The notes under the pieces are model-generated. The model saw nothing but the letters and a program-made list of their open reading frames with translations, was not told the DNA's origin and did no database searches. A stretch of 7,776 nucleotides of DNA from Patescibacteria group bacterium (lineage in GTDB: Bacteria; Patescibacteriota; Saccharimonadia; Saccharimonadales; CAIOMD01), in contig JALOQO010000022.1 in the NCBI GenBank assembly GCA_025453305.1, forward strand, positions 1-7,776, given 5' to 3'. The translations under genes were made by a program, and so were the position numbers. This document shows, piece after piece, positions 1 to 5,014 of this stretch. Every line of letters begins with the position of its first letter. The first letter of the stretch is position 1.

Positions 1-122
1 CAGAAGCTCCAAACACCGGCTTTGAAACATTAACCTCAAACCCTGTATTAACACTAGCTATAACTGGACTGGCATTAGGATTAATATATGGGGCTAAGAG
101 ACGATTTTCCAAAACTAACTAA
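1..122 (+). CDS. C-terminus of a sortase-anchored surface protein (partial, 5' end outside the window)
   Basis: The first full codon in frame begins at base 3, and 39 codons are visible before the TAA at 120-122. The fragment reads as a textbook cell-wall sorting signal: a pentapeptide-like motif A-P-N-T-G-F near its start, about 20 mostly hydrophobic residues (from around VLTLAITGLALGLIYG), and a short basic tail (A-K-R-R-F-S-K-T-N). In sortase substrates the transpeptidase cuts between the T and G of an LPxTG-type motif and joins the protein to the cell wall. The motif here is xPNTG rather than LPxTG, a variation known from sortase classes other than A. The sortase gene starts 14 bases downstream, so this protein is its likely substrate. 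The function of the exported part cannot be judged from this window. Confidence 0.8.
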   Translation, partial: EAPNTGFETLTSNPVLTLAITGLALGLIYGAKRRFSKTN

Positions 123-136
123 CAAAAAACTAAAGT

Positions 137-1090
137 GTGGACAATAAAACTACAAATACTAAAAGGGATAATTTAAAGGGCTATAAACCAAGACCCTTAC
201 CTAGTGTAGTTTCAAGAACAAAATACTTTGACTTTAAGGTTCCGTCACAAGATAAAAAAATATCTTTAGAGCCGGTTATTGCGCCCAAAAGCAATCCAGA
301 TGAATATTATAGACAATCGGTAGTTGTAGCTAAAGACTATTCTAATAAAGTTCAAAAACCGCAGACCGTCAACATACCAGCGCCGGCGCCAAAGTTTAAA
401 TCCACTAAAAAAAGTAATAAAAAATTAGCCGGTATAGCGCTAACAGTATTAGCGTTCATAGTATCTGCTATAGCCATTTACGCAAATATAAACTTTATTA
501 AAGACAGCGATGCGGTATCTCAAAGTTCGTCTAAAAACAATCAGAACACAGAGGTTATGGGAGATTCTGATACCACAAATTCTGTAAGTGATGTAGACGA
601 AACAAAGCCGGATTCTAAATCTGTTTCACGGTACTCTGTTGCACCAGATATGCCCAGAATGCTATATATAGATAAAATCGCCGTAAAATCTAGGGTTAAA
701 AGGGTGGGTGTAGACAATAAAAATGAAATCCTAACACCTAAGAATGTTTATGATGTTGGTTGGTATGAGGGTAGCAGTAAGCCCAATCAGCCAGGAGCGG
801 TTTTTATAAACGGACATGTATCGGGCCCAACAAATAGGGGTATATTTTATAATTTAAAAAAACTTACCAATAACGATGTTATAAAAATAGAAATGGGCAA
901 TGGCGAAGTGTTGCAGTACAGGGTAGTTCATACAGAAACTGTTAACAAAGATACCGTTGATATGAACAAGGTATTAGTCTCTTATGATGTTGATAAAAAG
1001 GGCTTAAACCTTATGACTTGTTCCGGTGATTTTGATAAACAAAATGATACCTTTAACCAAAGAAGAATAGTATACGCTATACAAATTTAA
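137..1090 (+). CDS. Sortase, membrane-anchored cysteine transpeptidase
   Basis: The 317-aa product is a type II membrane protein. It has an unusually long basic, Pro-rich cytoplasmic N-terminus (about residues 1-96), one transmembrane segment (about 97-117), a Ser/Asp/Asn-rich linker (about 120-170) and a C-terminal sortase beta-barrel (about 172-317). The catalytic set is visible: His227 in ING-H-VSG, Cys295 in LMT-C-SGD, and Arg309 or Arg310 in NQRRIVYA. Sortases cleave a sorting signal between Thr and Gly and transfer the protein to the cell wall. The gene follows a probable substrate carrying APNTGF, and the two likely form one transcript. The start is GTG at 137, because an in-frame TAA lies at 131-133 and no other early start is available; there is no clear Shine-Dalgarno sequence. 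The short domain resembles class D, E or F more than class A or B, but the class is not certain. Confidence 0.9.
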   Translation: MDNKTTNTKRDNLKGYKPRPLPSVVSRTKYFDFKVPSQDKKISLEPVIAPKSNPDEYYRQSVVVAKDYSNKVQKPQTVNIPAPAPKFKSTKKSNKKLAGIALTVLAFIVSAIAIYANINFIKDSDAVSQSSSKNNQNTEVMGDSDTTNSVSDVDETKPDSKSVSRYSVAPDMPRMLYIDKIAVKSRVKRVGVDNKNEILTPKNVYDVGWYEGSSKPNQPGAVFINGHVSGPTNRGIFYNLKKLTNNDVIKIEMGNGEVLQYRVVHTETVNKDTVDMNKVLVSYDVDKKGLNLMTCSGDFDKQNDTFNQRRIVYAIQI

Positions 1091-1102
1091 TAAATTTGTA
1101 TA
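1078..1102. repeat. Perfect 12-bp-arm inverted repeat over the sortase stop codon
   Basis: TATACAAATTTA (1078-1089) and TAAATTTGTATA (1091-1102) are exact reverse complements around a single A at 1090. The sortase TAA stop (1088-1090) lies at the centre. As RNA it would form a long A-U stem with a three-base loop. No U-tract follows, so it is not a classical intrinsic terminator. It may instead protect the 3' end, act as a weak terminator, or be a protein-binding palindrome. The symmetry is directly seen; the role is unknown. Confidence 0.6.
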
Positions 1103-1122
1103 AATGTAGTATTATTTAGTTA

Positions 1123-1150
1123 GGATATCGTGACATTGAGGTGGGTATCC
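1123..1150 (+). other. Possible hairpin in the rny upstream region
   Basis: GGATATC (1123-1129) pairs with GGTATCC (1144-1150) with one T-G wobble, enclosing a 14-base loop. It lies in the 169-base gap between the sortase and rny, which holds no gene I can support. It could form part of a terminator for the sortase transcript (the T-rich bases after 1155 are not directly adjacent) or part of a leader. It may be coincidental. Confidence 0.25.
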
Positions 1151-1197
1151 AATATTTGTTAATTTTTATTTGATTACAGTTACCCTTATATACGAAC

Positions 1198-1203
1198 TAT
1201 ACT
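1198..1203 (+). promoter_or_regulatory. rny: Candidate -10 box (TATACT) for the rny operon
   Basis: TATACT sits 57 bases before the rny start codon and would place transcription start near 1210. The only -35-like hexamer upstream, TTGATT at 1170-1175, is 22 bases away, too far for a normal sigma-70 spacer, so this is a weak prediction. An rny promoter is expected somewhere in 1091-1259 because this is the largest gap before the three-gene cluster. Confidence 0.3.
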
Positions 1204-1259
1204 AATGAAGTGAAAGTGATGTAAGTTCGACAAGGGTTTTCGGTACAGAAAGGATATTT

Positions 1260-2774
1260 ATGGATCCAATTACAATTGTATTGGCCGTTATTGCGGCTGG
1301 TGCTGGTTTTGGTGTAAGCCAAGTAGTAACAAAAAAGAAAATCGGTAATGCCGCAGAGCAGGCCGAAAAGGAGCTCGCTAAGGCTAACAAAGAAGCTGCG
1401 ACACTTCTAAGAAAGGCAGAAGAAGAGGCCGCTAAAAAGGCCGAGGATGCTCGCAAAGAAGAGCAACAAAGCAGAAAAGAACTCAAAGAAAAAGAAAATC
1501 GTTTAATCGATAGAGAATTAACACTAGATAAAAAACTAGATGAACTAGACAAGCGATCTGAAAAACTTCGTCAAAGCGAAGACGAGGTAGAGGGTCTAAA
1601 GAACGAAATTAGAGATCTTAGGGTTAAGCAACAAGATAAGCTAGAAAAAATCGCCAAGCTTACCAAGGCAGAAGCTGCAGACAAGCTAATGCAGATGACC
1701 GAGCGAGATGTAAAAAACGATCTAACCGGTTTGGTTGCTAAGCTACAAAACGACGCTAAAGAGCTCGCCGAAGAAACCGCCGCTACTATTATTGTTAGCG
1801 CAATGGAACGAATGGCAAGCGAAGTAACCGCCGAAAGAACAGTAACGGCCGTAAAGTTAGAAGACGAAGAAATGAAGGGCCGTATTATTGGTAAAGAGGG
1901 TCGCAATATTCAGGCACTACAACGCGCTACGGGCGTAGATATTATGGTAGATGATACGCCAGGGATGATTATATTAAGTAGCTTTGACCCTGTTCGCCGT
2001 GAAGTAGCTAGGCAAGCATTAGAAATGCTTCTAAAAGATGGCCGTGTGCACCCAGGCCGTATAGAAGAAGTTGTAGATAAGGCTCAAAAACAAGTTCACA
2101 AAGAGGTTATGCGAGCCGGCGAAGATGCCGCCCGCGAAGTTGGCATTGTAGGCGTACCAAAAGAGCTAGTTCAGCTTGTTGGTGAGCTAAAATATCGTAC
2201 AAGCTATGGTCAGAATGTGCTTAAACATTCTACAGAAATGGCACATATGGCCGGCATTATTGCCGAGCAAATTGGCGCAGATGTTTATGTGTGTAAATAT
2301 GCAGCATTACTGCATGATATGGGCAAAGCCTTAACCCACAAGGTAGAAGGCAAGCATCATCATATATCTGCCGAAATGGCCCGCAAATACGGTGTTCCAG
2401 ATAATATTGTGCATGCTATTGAAGCACATCATGATGATATAGAGGCTACTACAACCGAAGCGTTGGTTATTAGGGTGGTAGATGCAATTAGCGCTGCGCG
2501 CCCTGGTGCCCGTAATATCAGTGCCGAAAACTTTGCCGAACGAATGCGTGAACTAGAAAATGTTGCCACTAGCTTTCCCGGTATCGATAAGGCTTATGCC
2601 ATTAGCGCTGGCCGTGAAATTCGTATAATTGTACAACCAGAATCTATAGATGATCTAAGTGCTATTAAACTCGCTCGCGATATAGCAAATAAGATAGAGT
2701 CCACAATGCAGTACCCCGGTACTATTAAGGTAAATGTTATCCGTGAAACTCGAGCCATAGAATACGCCAAGTAG
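1260..2774 (+). CDS. rny: Ribonuclease Y, membrane-anchored endoribonuclease
   Basis: RNase Y begins bulk mRNA decay in many Gram-positive bacteria by endonucleolytic cleavage at the membrane. All family parts are present in this 504-aa protein, close to the usual size of about 520 aa. There is an N-terminal membrane anchor (about 4-22), then a long charged coiled coil rich in Lys and Glu (about 25-190). A KH RNA-binding domain follows (about 205-265) with GRIIGKEGRN at 207-216. The metal-dependent HD phosphohydrolase domain includes His323, the H352-D353 pair in LLHDMGK, and EAHHDD at 388-393. The C-terminus carries ARPGAR at 413-418. The ATG at 1260 has a good ribosome binding site (AAAGGA, 1249-1254). 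The gene is first in a tight cluster with a 2H-phosphoesterase-like gene and ymdB; rny next to ymdB is a known Firmicutes arrangement. It uses CGN arginine codons more than the neighbouring sortase, which may reflect higher expression. Confidence 0.97.
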   Translation: MDPITIVLAVIAAGAGFGVSQVVTKKKIGNAAEQAEKELAKANKEAATLLRKAEEEAAKKAEDARKEEQQSRKELKEKENRLIDRELTLDKKLDELDKRSEKLRQSEDEVEGLKNEIRDLRVKQQDKLEKIAKLTKAEAADKLMQMTERDVKNDLTGLVAKLQNDAKELAEETAATIIVSAMERMASEVTAERTVTAVKLEDEEMKGRIIGKEGRNIQALQRATGVDIMVDDTPGMIILSSFDPVRREVARQALEMLLKDGRVHPGRIEEVVDKAQKQVHKEVMRAGEDAAREVGIVGVPKELVQLVGELKYRTSYGQNVLKHSTEMAHMAGIIAEQIGADVYVCKYAALLHDMGKALTHKVEGKHHHISAEMARKYGVPDNIVHAIEAHHDDIEATTTEALVIRVVDAISAARPGARNISAENFAERMRELENVATSFPGIDKAYAISAGREIRIIVQPESIDDLSAIKLARDIANKIESTMQYPGTIKVNVIRETRAIEYAK

Positions 2775-3338
2775 ATGACCGATCAAGAACCTAAGGCTCC
2801 CAAGTTGCCTAATTTCGATTACAGTCCAGATATATTTCGTTCTGCAGTATTACAAATAGAAAAACCAATAATATCTCTTAAATTATTATCTATAGCTAGG
2901 GCGGATGGATTTATAGAAAAGCCAGAATACCACATCACAATTTTACCTAGCGAATTGTTTGACAGAGATTCTACTAGCCCAGAAGGTATGGATAAAATAG
3001 ATAGCCTGTGCAAAGATCTAGAAACAATTTGCCAAAGTCCAATTATTGAGTTTGCTGAAACATTATACATGATAAGTAAACCCAAGATATACGAGAAAGA
3101 CGGAGAAGCGGTAGTCGAAGAAAGACAATCTATTGTTATATCAATATCACCCGAATGCGATTTTGCTAAAAGAATTTTTGAGATTTATCGAAATTGGGGT
3201 TATCCAGAGGCTGACTTACCTTTTTTGCATGTAACCTTATTTTATAAACCAGACACAGATATTGCTAGAAAAGGTATAGGTATTGCCAATTTAGCAGAGT
3301 GGGAATCGTTAAAACCACAAGAAATAAATCCCCTATAA
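2775..3338 (+). CDS. 2H-phosphoesterase-like protein (LigT / 2'-5' RNA ligase-like)
   Basis: The 187-aa protein carries two H-x-T motifs about 100 residues apart: H53-I-T55 in EYHITIL and H152-V-T154 in FLHVTLFYK. This paired arrangement is the signature of the 2H phosphoesterase superfamily, whose members act on 2',3'-cyclic phosphates or 2'-5' linkages of RNA and nucleotides. Each motif lies in a hydrophobic beta-strand-like stretch, as in the family. No signal peptide or membrane segment is visible, so it is probably cytosolic. The ATG follows the rny stop codon with no intervening base and has only a weak AAG-type ribosome site, so translation is probably coupled to rny. Its place between rny and ymdB suggests it works on RNA ends or cyclic nucleotides made during RNA decay. 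The exact substrate is inference, and overall similarity to characterised members looks low. Confidence 0.7.
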   Translation: MTDQEPKAPKLPNFDYSPDIFRSAVLQIEKPIISLKLLSIARADGFIEKPEYHITILPSELFDRDSTSPEGMDKIDSLCKDLETICQSPIIEFAETLYMISKPKIYEKDGEAVVEERQSIVISISPECDFAKRIFEIYRNWGYPEADLPFLHVTLFYKPDTDIARKGIGIANLAEWESLKPQEINPL

Positions 3339-3359
3339 CTAAATGAACTAAGGTTTGTT

Positions 3360-4154
3360 ATGAAAATACTTTACATTGGTGATATTATGGGCCGGCCTGG
3401 CAGAAAAATCGTATCCAAATTATTGCCTGGCATAAAAATTAATCATGATATTGATTTGGTTGTTGCCCAGTCAGAAAATATTTCTCATGGCAAAGGTATG
3501 AGTCAAAAACATTTTAACCAGCTAGAGGAGGCTGGCGTGGATGGCTTTAGTGGCGGAAACCATAGTTTTGAGCGCCAACAAAATATTAAAATGGTTTTGA
3601 ATCCAGAGTTGCCCGTGGTTGCTCCAGCTAATGTACTTGGTCATTCATATGGTAATTACAAAATTATTACTAAAGGCGATTATAAAGTTGCAATAGTGTC
3701 TTTGTTAGGATACACGATCCCGAAAGGCTATAGAGATAACACCGAAAACCCTTTGATTTGTATTGATAAATTATTGCCAGTAATCAAAAAATTGCATAAA
3801 GGTCCGATTTTAGTAAATTTTCATGGTGATGTATCTAGTGAAAAGGTAGTGATAGGCCATTATTTAGATGGAAAAGTAACAGCTGTTATTGGTGACCATT
3901 GGCATGTACCAACCGCCGATGAACGAATTCTCTCTAAGGGAACGGCTCATGTAACAGATGTGGGCATGTGTGGAGTTTTGGACTCGTCTTTGGGAATTGA
4001 TTGGCACTTAGCGGTAGATAGGTGGCTAGGTAAAAACACTAAATTTAAATTATACGATAAGCCGCCCTATCAGTTTAATGCTGTTTTAGTAAAAACAAAT
4101 TTAAATAATAATGTAGCAAAATCAATAGAAAGAATACAAATTTACACAGACTAG
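3360..4154 (+). CDS. ymdB: YmdB-family metallophosphodiesterase (2',3'-cyclic nucleotide phosphodiesterase)
   Basis: At 264 aa it matches the family length and shows the conserved metal-binding residues: Asp8 in YIGDIMGRPGR, Glu39-Asn40 in SEN, Asn67-His68 in GGNHSF, His155 in NFHGD, and His180 and His182 in GDHWHVPTAD, followed by the conserved TDVGMCG. Bacillus subtilis YmdB is a dinuclear-metal phosphodiesterase that hydrolyses 2',3'-cAMP and 2',3'-cGMP and affects biofilm and motility decisions. Some motif positions deviate: GDHWH replaces the usual GTHTH, and HGDVSSEK replaces HAEATSEK, but no metal ligand is lost. The start has TAAGG at 3349-3353, six bases before the ATG. It lies 21 bases after the 2H gene and is the last gene of the rny cluster. 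No hairpin terminator is seen after its stop. Confidence 0.92.
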   Translation: MKILYIGDIMGRPGRKIVSKLLPGIKINHDIDLVVAQSENISHGKGMSQKHFNQLEEAGVDGFSGGNHSFERQQNIKMVLNPELPVVAPANVLGHSYGNYKIITKGDYKVAIVSLLGYTIPKGYRDNTENPLICIDKLLPVIKKLHKGPILVNFHGDVSSEKVVIGHYLDGKVTAVIGDHWHVPTADERILSKGTAHVTDVGMCGVLDSSLGIDWHLAVDRWLGKNTKFKLYDKPPYQFNAVLVKTNLNNNVAKSIERIQIYTD

Positions 4155-4175
4155 ACTTTTATTTTTCTCTGTTTA

Positions 4176-4185
4176 AAGTTATAAT
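4176..4185 (+). promoter_or_regulatory. Candidate -10 region (AAGTTATAAT) before the split tRNA-like gene
   Basis: A perfect TATAAT (4180-4185) lies 21 bases before the tRNA-like sequence and would start transcription near 4192. No good -35 is visible 16-18 bases upstream. The same ten bases, AAGTTATAAT, recur at 4572-4581 after the intact tRNA, which supports it as a local promoter motif, although AT-rich DNA produces such boxes by chance. Confidence 0.45.
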
Positions 4186-4233
4186 TACCCTAGTTAATAT
4201 TATTATCGGGGATTGGCGCAGTTGGCTAGCGTG

Positions 4234-4317
4234 AAACCCGCCTGTGGCGGGTTGCAAGGGAGCTAACTCTTGAAAACTGGTTTTCAAAGATGTTACGACG
4301 GGGTCGCCAAAGGTGAC
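4234..4317 (+). repeat. Three-hairpin insert, copy 1 (84 nt), at tRNA position 26/27
   Basis: The insert runs from AAACCCGCC to GGTGAC. Hairpin 1 is a perfect 8-bp stem, AACCCGCC/GGCGGGTT (4235-4242 with 4246-4253), with loop TGT. The middle hairpin has an upper stem TTGAAAA/TTTTCAA (4270-4276 with 4281-4287, loop CTGG) and a lower stem TAAC/GTTA (4264-4267 with 4292-4295). Hairpin 3 is GGTCGCC/GGTGACC (4302-4308 with 4312-4318) with one G-T pair and loop AAA; its last base is the first base of the resumed tRNA. It shares its first 26 bases with copy 2 exactly, and the 3' block from CGGGGTCGCC to GGTGAC except for the loop. No target duplication is evident. It is far too short for a complete group I or II intron and has no coding capacity. 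It could be a non-autonomous palindrome-ended mobile element or an unknown RNA element. Confidence 0.75.
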
Positions 4318-4346
4318 CGCGGTTTGGGACCGCGAGGTCGAAGGTG

Positions 4347-4433
4347 AAACCCGCCTGTGGCGGGTTGCAAGGCCGGAAACTGATTTGAAGCTATGCTTCA
4401 AGTAAGTTGAGGCGGGGTCGCCGATAAGGTGAC
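4347..4433 (+). repeat. Three-hairpin insert, copy 2 (87 nt), in the T-loop at position 55/56
   Basis: This is a second member of the same family. Hairpin 1 is identical to copy 1 (4348-4355 with 4359-4366). The middle hairpin differs in sequence but not in plan: upper stem TTGAAGC/GCTTCAA (4385-4391 with 4395-4401, loop TAT) and lower stem AACT/AGTT (4378-4381 with 4405-4408). Hairpin 3 is GGTCGCC/GGTGACC (4416-4422 with 4428-4434) with a longer loop, GATAA. The stem changes between copies are compensatory, so the fold rather than the middle sequence is kept. As in copy 1, the bases before the insert read GTG and those after read CG. The flanks show an AAGGTGA direct repeat (4341-4347 and 4426-4432), part of which belongs to the element's own 3' end. 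Confidence 0.75.
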
Positions 4434-4447
4434 CGAGTCCTTTTCTT

Positions 4448-4479
4448 TTGTACATCGAACCTTTACAATTATTTATACA
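4448..4479 (+). promoter_or_regulatory. Weak candidate promoter for the intact tRNA-Pro
   Basis: TTGTAC (4448-4453) and TTTATA (4472-4477), 18 bases apart, could be -35 and -10 boxes giving a start close to the tRNA's first base (4485). TATACA at 4474-4479 is an alternative -10. If so, the promoter overlaps the decayed 3' acceptor of the upstream tRNA-like copy. Transcription from 4180 through both tRNAs is equally possible. Confidence 0.25.
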
Positions 4480-4484
4480 GATAT

Positions 4485-4561
4485 CGGGGATTGGCGCAGT
4501 TGGCTAGCGCGCGCGGTTTGGGACCGCGAGGTCGAAGGTTCGAGTCCTTTATCCCCGACCA
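4485..4561 (+). tRNA. tRNA-Pro (anticodon UGG), CCA encoded
   Basis: The 77-base cloverleaf is complete. The acceptor CGGGGAT/ATCCCCG has seven pairs and begins with C1-G72, typical of bacterial tRNA-Pro. The D-stem is GCGC/GCGC, and the D-loop contains the conserved GG. The anticodon stem is CGCGG/CCGCG around the loop TTTGGGA, with anticodon TGG at 4519-4521 and G37 after it, as in tRNA-Pro. The T-stem is GAAGG/CCTTT with one G-U pair around TTCGAGT. Discriminator A73 and CCA (4559-4561) are encoded. It is preceded by an interrupted near-copy of itself and followed by a T-rich stretch. Confidence 0.97.
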
Positions 4562-4571
4562 ATTTTTAAAT

Positions 4572-4581
4572 AAGTTATAAT
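4572..4581 (+). promoter_or_regulatory. Candidate -10 region (AAGTTATAAT) for the leader and the 79-aa gene
   Basis: TATAAT at 4576-4581 lies just after the tRNA and repeats the decamer at 4176-4185. Transcription would start at about 4588, directly at or one base before the ATG at 4589, so any protein made from that ATG would come from a leaderless message. No convincing -35 is seen. A promoter before the terminator at 4683-4707 would force transcription of the downstream gene to pass that hairpin. Confidence 0.45.
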
Positions 4582-4588
4582 ATTAATA

Positions 4589-4660
4589 ATGAATAGCATT
4601 AAGTTAAATACTAACTACTGGCGAAGTCGCTATATATGGGCGGATTTAAATATCGGTTAG
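4589..4660 (+). CDS. Possible 23-codon leader peptide with two Trp codons
   Basis: ATG at 4589 opens a 23-residue frame ending in TAG (4658-4660). It has Trp at residues 11 and 17 and Tyr at 10 and 15, in the run Y-W-R-S-R-Y-I-W. Both Trp codons precede or overlap the GGCGG (4639-4643) that can compete with the terminator. There is no Shine-Dalgarno sequence; the ATG sits at the predicted transcription start, so it would be translated leaderless if at all. The position between a -10 box and a terminator resembles an attenuation leader, but the downstream gene is of unknown function and a chance ORF of this size is common. Low confidence. Confidence 0.25.
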   Translation: MNSIKLNTNYWRSRYIWADLNIG

Positions 4661-4682
4661 TTTTTATTTAATTTTTAATTTT

Positions 4683-4707
4683 AAGCCGCCTTAAATAGGC
4701 GGTTTTT
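4683..4707 (+). terminator. Intrinsic terminator or attenuator upstream of the 79-aa gene
   Basis: AAGCCGCC (4683-4690) pairs with GGCGGTTT (4698-4705) around the loop TTAAATA, and five T follow the GC core (4703-4707). This is a good rho-independent terminator. It ends only 10 bases before the AAAGGAG ribosome site of the next gene, so it either ends the tRNA/leader transcript or controls that gene. An upstream GGCGG at 4639-4643, with partial flanking complementarity (ATTTAAA against the bases before CCGCC), can pair with the same CCGCC (4686-4690) as an antiterminator. A further possible stem, ACTAAC/GTTAGT (4610-4615 with 4656-4661), lies upstream and is followed by a T-rich tract. Confidence 0.7.
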
Positions 4708-4729
4708 GTATTTTATAAAGGAGTATATT

Positions 4730-4969
4730 ATGTGTCAAGAAGGAATGCCATTAAATTATGGTAACAATGTAAATAGAACATTTTGTTTATTTTTAAGAGA
4801 TATCCATGTATTAGCTATATGTACTGATGGGACTCATGGTGACCCTGACGGTGATAAAACGGTAGTAGCTGATAGTCCCACCGATGCAGTAGTTAAATTA
4901 GTCGATGAACGAAGCCCACTACTTACATGTCACAAAAATTTCTTAAGAATAATGGGAATAGATTATTAA
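4730..4969 (+). CDS. Small protein of unknown function (79 aa)
   Basis: I do not recognise this protein. The start is ATG at 4730, with a strong ribosome site AAAGGAG (4718-4724) five bases before it; a TTG further upstream at 4706 lies in the terminator tail and is unlikely. The product is 79 aa and soluble-looking, with four Cys (residues 2, 18, 30 and 67) and an acidic Gly-Asp-rich patch (about D32-D42: DGTHGDPDGD). No signal peptide or clear transmembrane helix is visible. The quality of the ribosome site and the absence of internal stops support a real gene. A terminator-like hairpin directly upstream suggests conditional expression. It ends 45 bases before the next gene. Confidence 0.65.
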   Translation: MCQEGMPLNYGNNVNRTFCLFLRDIHVLAICTDGTHGDPDGDKTVVADSPTDAVVKLVDERSPLLTCHKNFLRIMGIDY

Positions 4970-5014
4970 GTAGTTAAAATTAACCTGTAGCCATAAGCGA
5001 TATAACAGAGTACA

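Larger units (their letters stand above)
4207..4454 (+). pseudogene. tRNA-Pro(UGG)-like gene split by two structured inserts (probable pseudogene)
   Basis: Its segments match the intact tRNA-Pro at 4485-4561. Positions 1-24 (4207-4231), including the 5' acceptor strand and D-arm, are identical. The anticodon arm (TGG at 4325-4327), variable region and 5' T-stem (4318-4345) are identical, as is CGAGTCCTTT (4434-4443). It is interrupted after tRNA position 26 by an 84-base insert (4234-4317) and after position 55 by an 87-base insert (4347-4433). With both removed the body has native length, with one substitution next to each junction (C25 to T, T55 to G). The 3' acceptor strand does not match: TCTTTTG replaces ATCCCCG. 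It could still form one C-G and four G-U pairs with the 5' strand, but two positions mismatch, and TACA replaces ACCA. As it stands it should not be a working tRNA, so it is a recent broken copy unless the inserts are spliced and the acceptor tolerated or edited. Confidence 0.75.

Noticed and set aside
1202..1906. Long antisense Ser-rich reading frames opposite rny
   Set aside because: They are shadows of the Lys/Glu/Ala-rich coiled coil of RNase Y; low-complexity Ser/Leu composition and no ribosome site.
4231..4372. Two identical blocks of about 29 bases, partly palindromic, 113 bases apart, resembling CRISPR repeats
   Set aside because: There are only two copies. The intervening sequence contains a second conserved block and a tRNA anticodon arm, and both copies lie inside a tRNA-like gene, so this is not a CRISPR array.
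4234..4433. Group I or group II introns in the tRNA
   Set aside because: At 84 and 87 nt the inserts are too small to hold a catalytic core, and I see no group I P3/P7-like elements or group II domain V. A hammerhead core was also looked for; GAAA followed by a stem is present, but no CUGANGA.
4159..4455. Antisense open reading frame of 98 codons across the split tRNA
   Set aside because: It lies wholly opposite structured tRNA-like sequence, and its repeats mirror the two inserts. It stays open because both inserts are multiples of three bases long; there is no sign of a real protein.
4207..4561. Tandem tRNA copies as att sites of an integrated element
   Set aside because: Integration into a tRNA leaves a partial 3' copy at the far end. 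Here the copy keeps the 5' part and loses the 3' acceptor, and no integrase or cargo lies between them.
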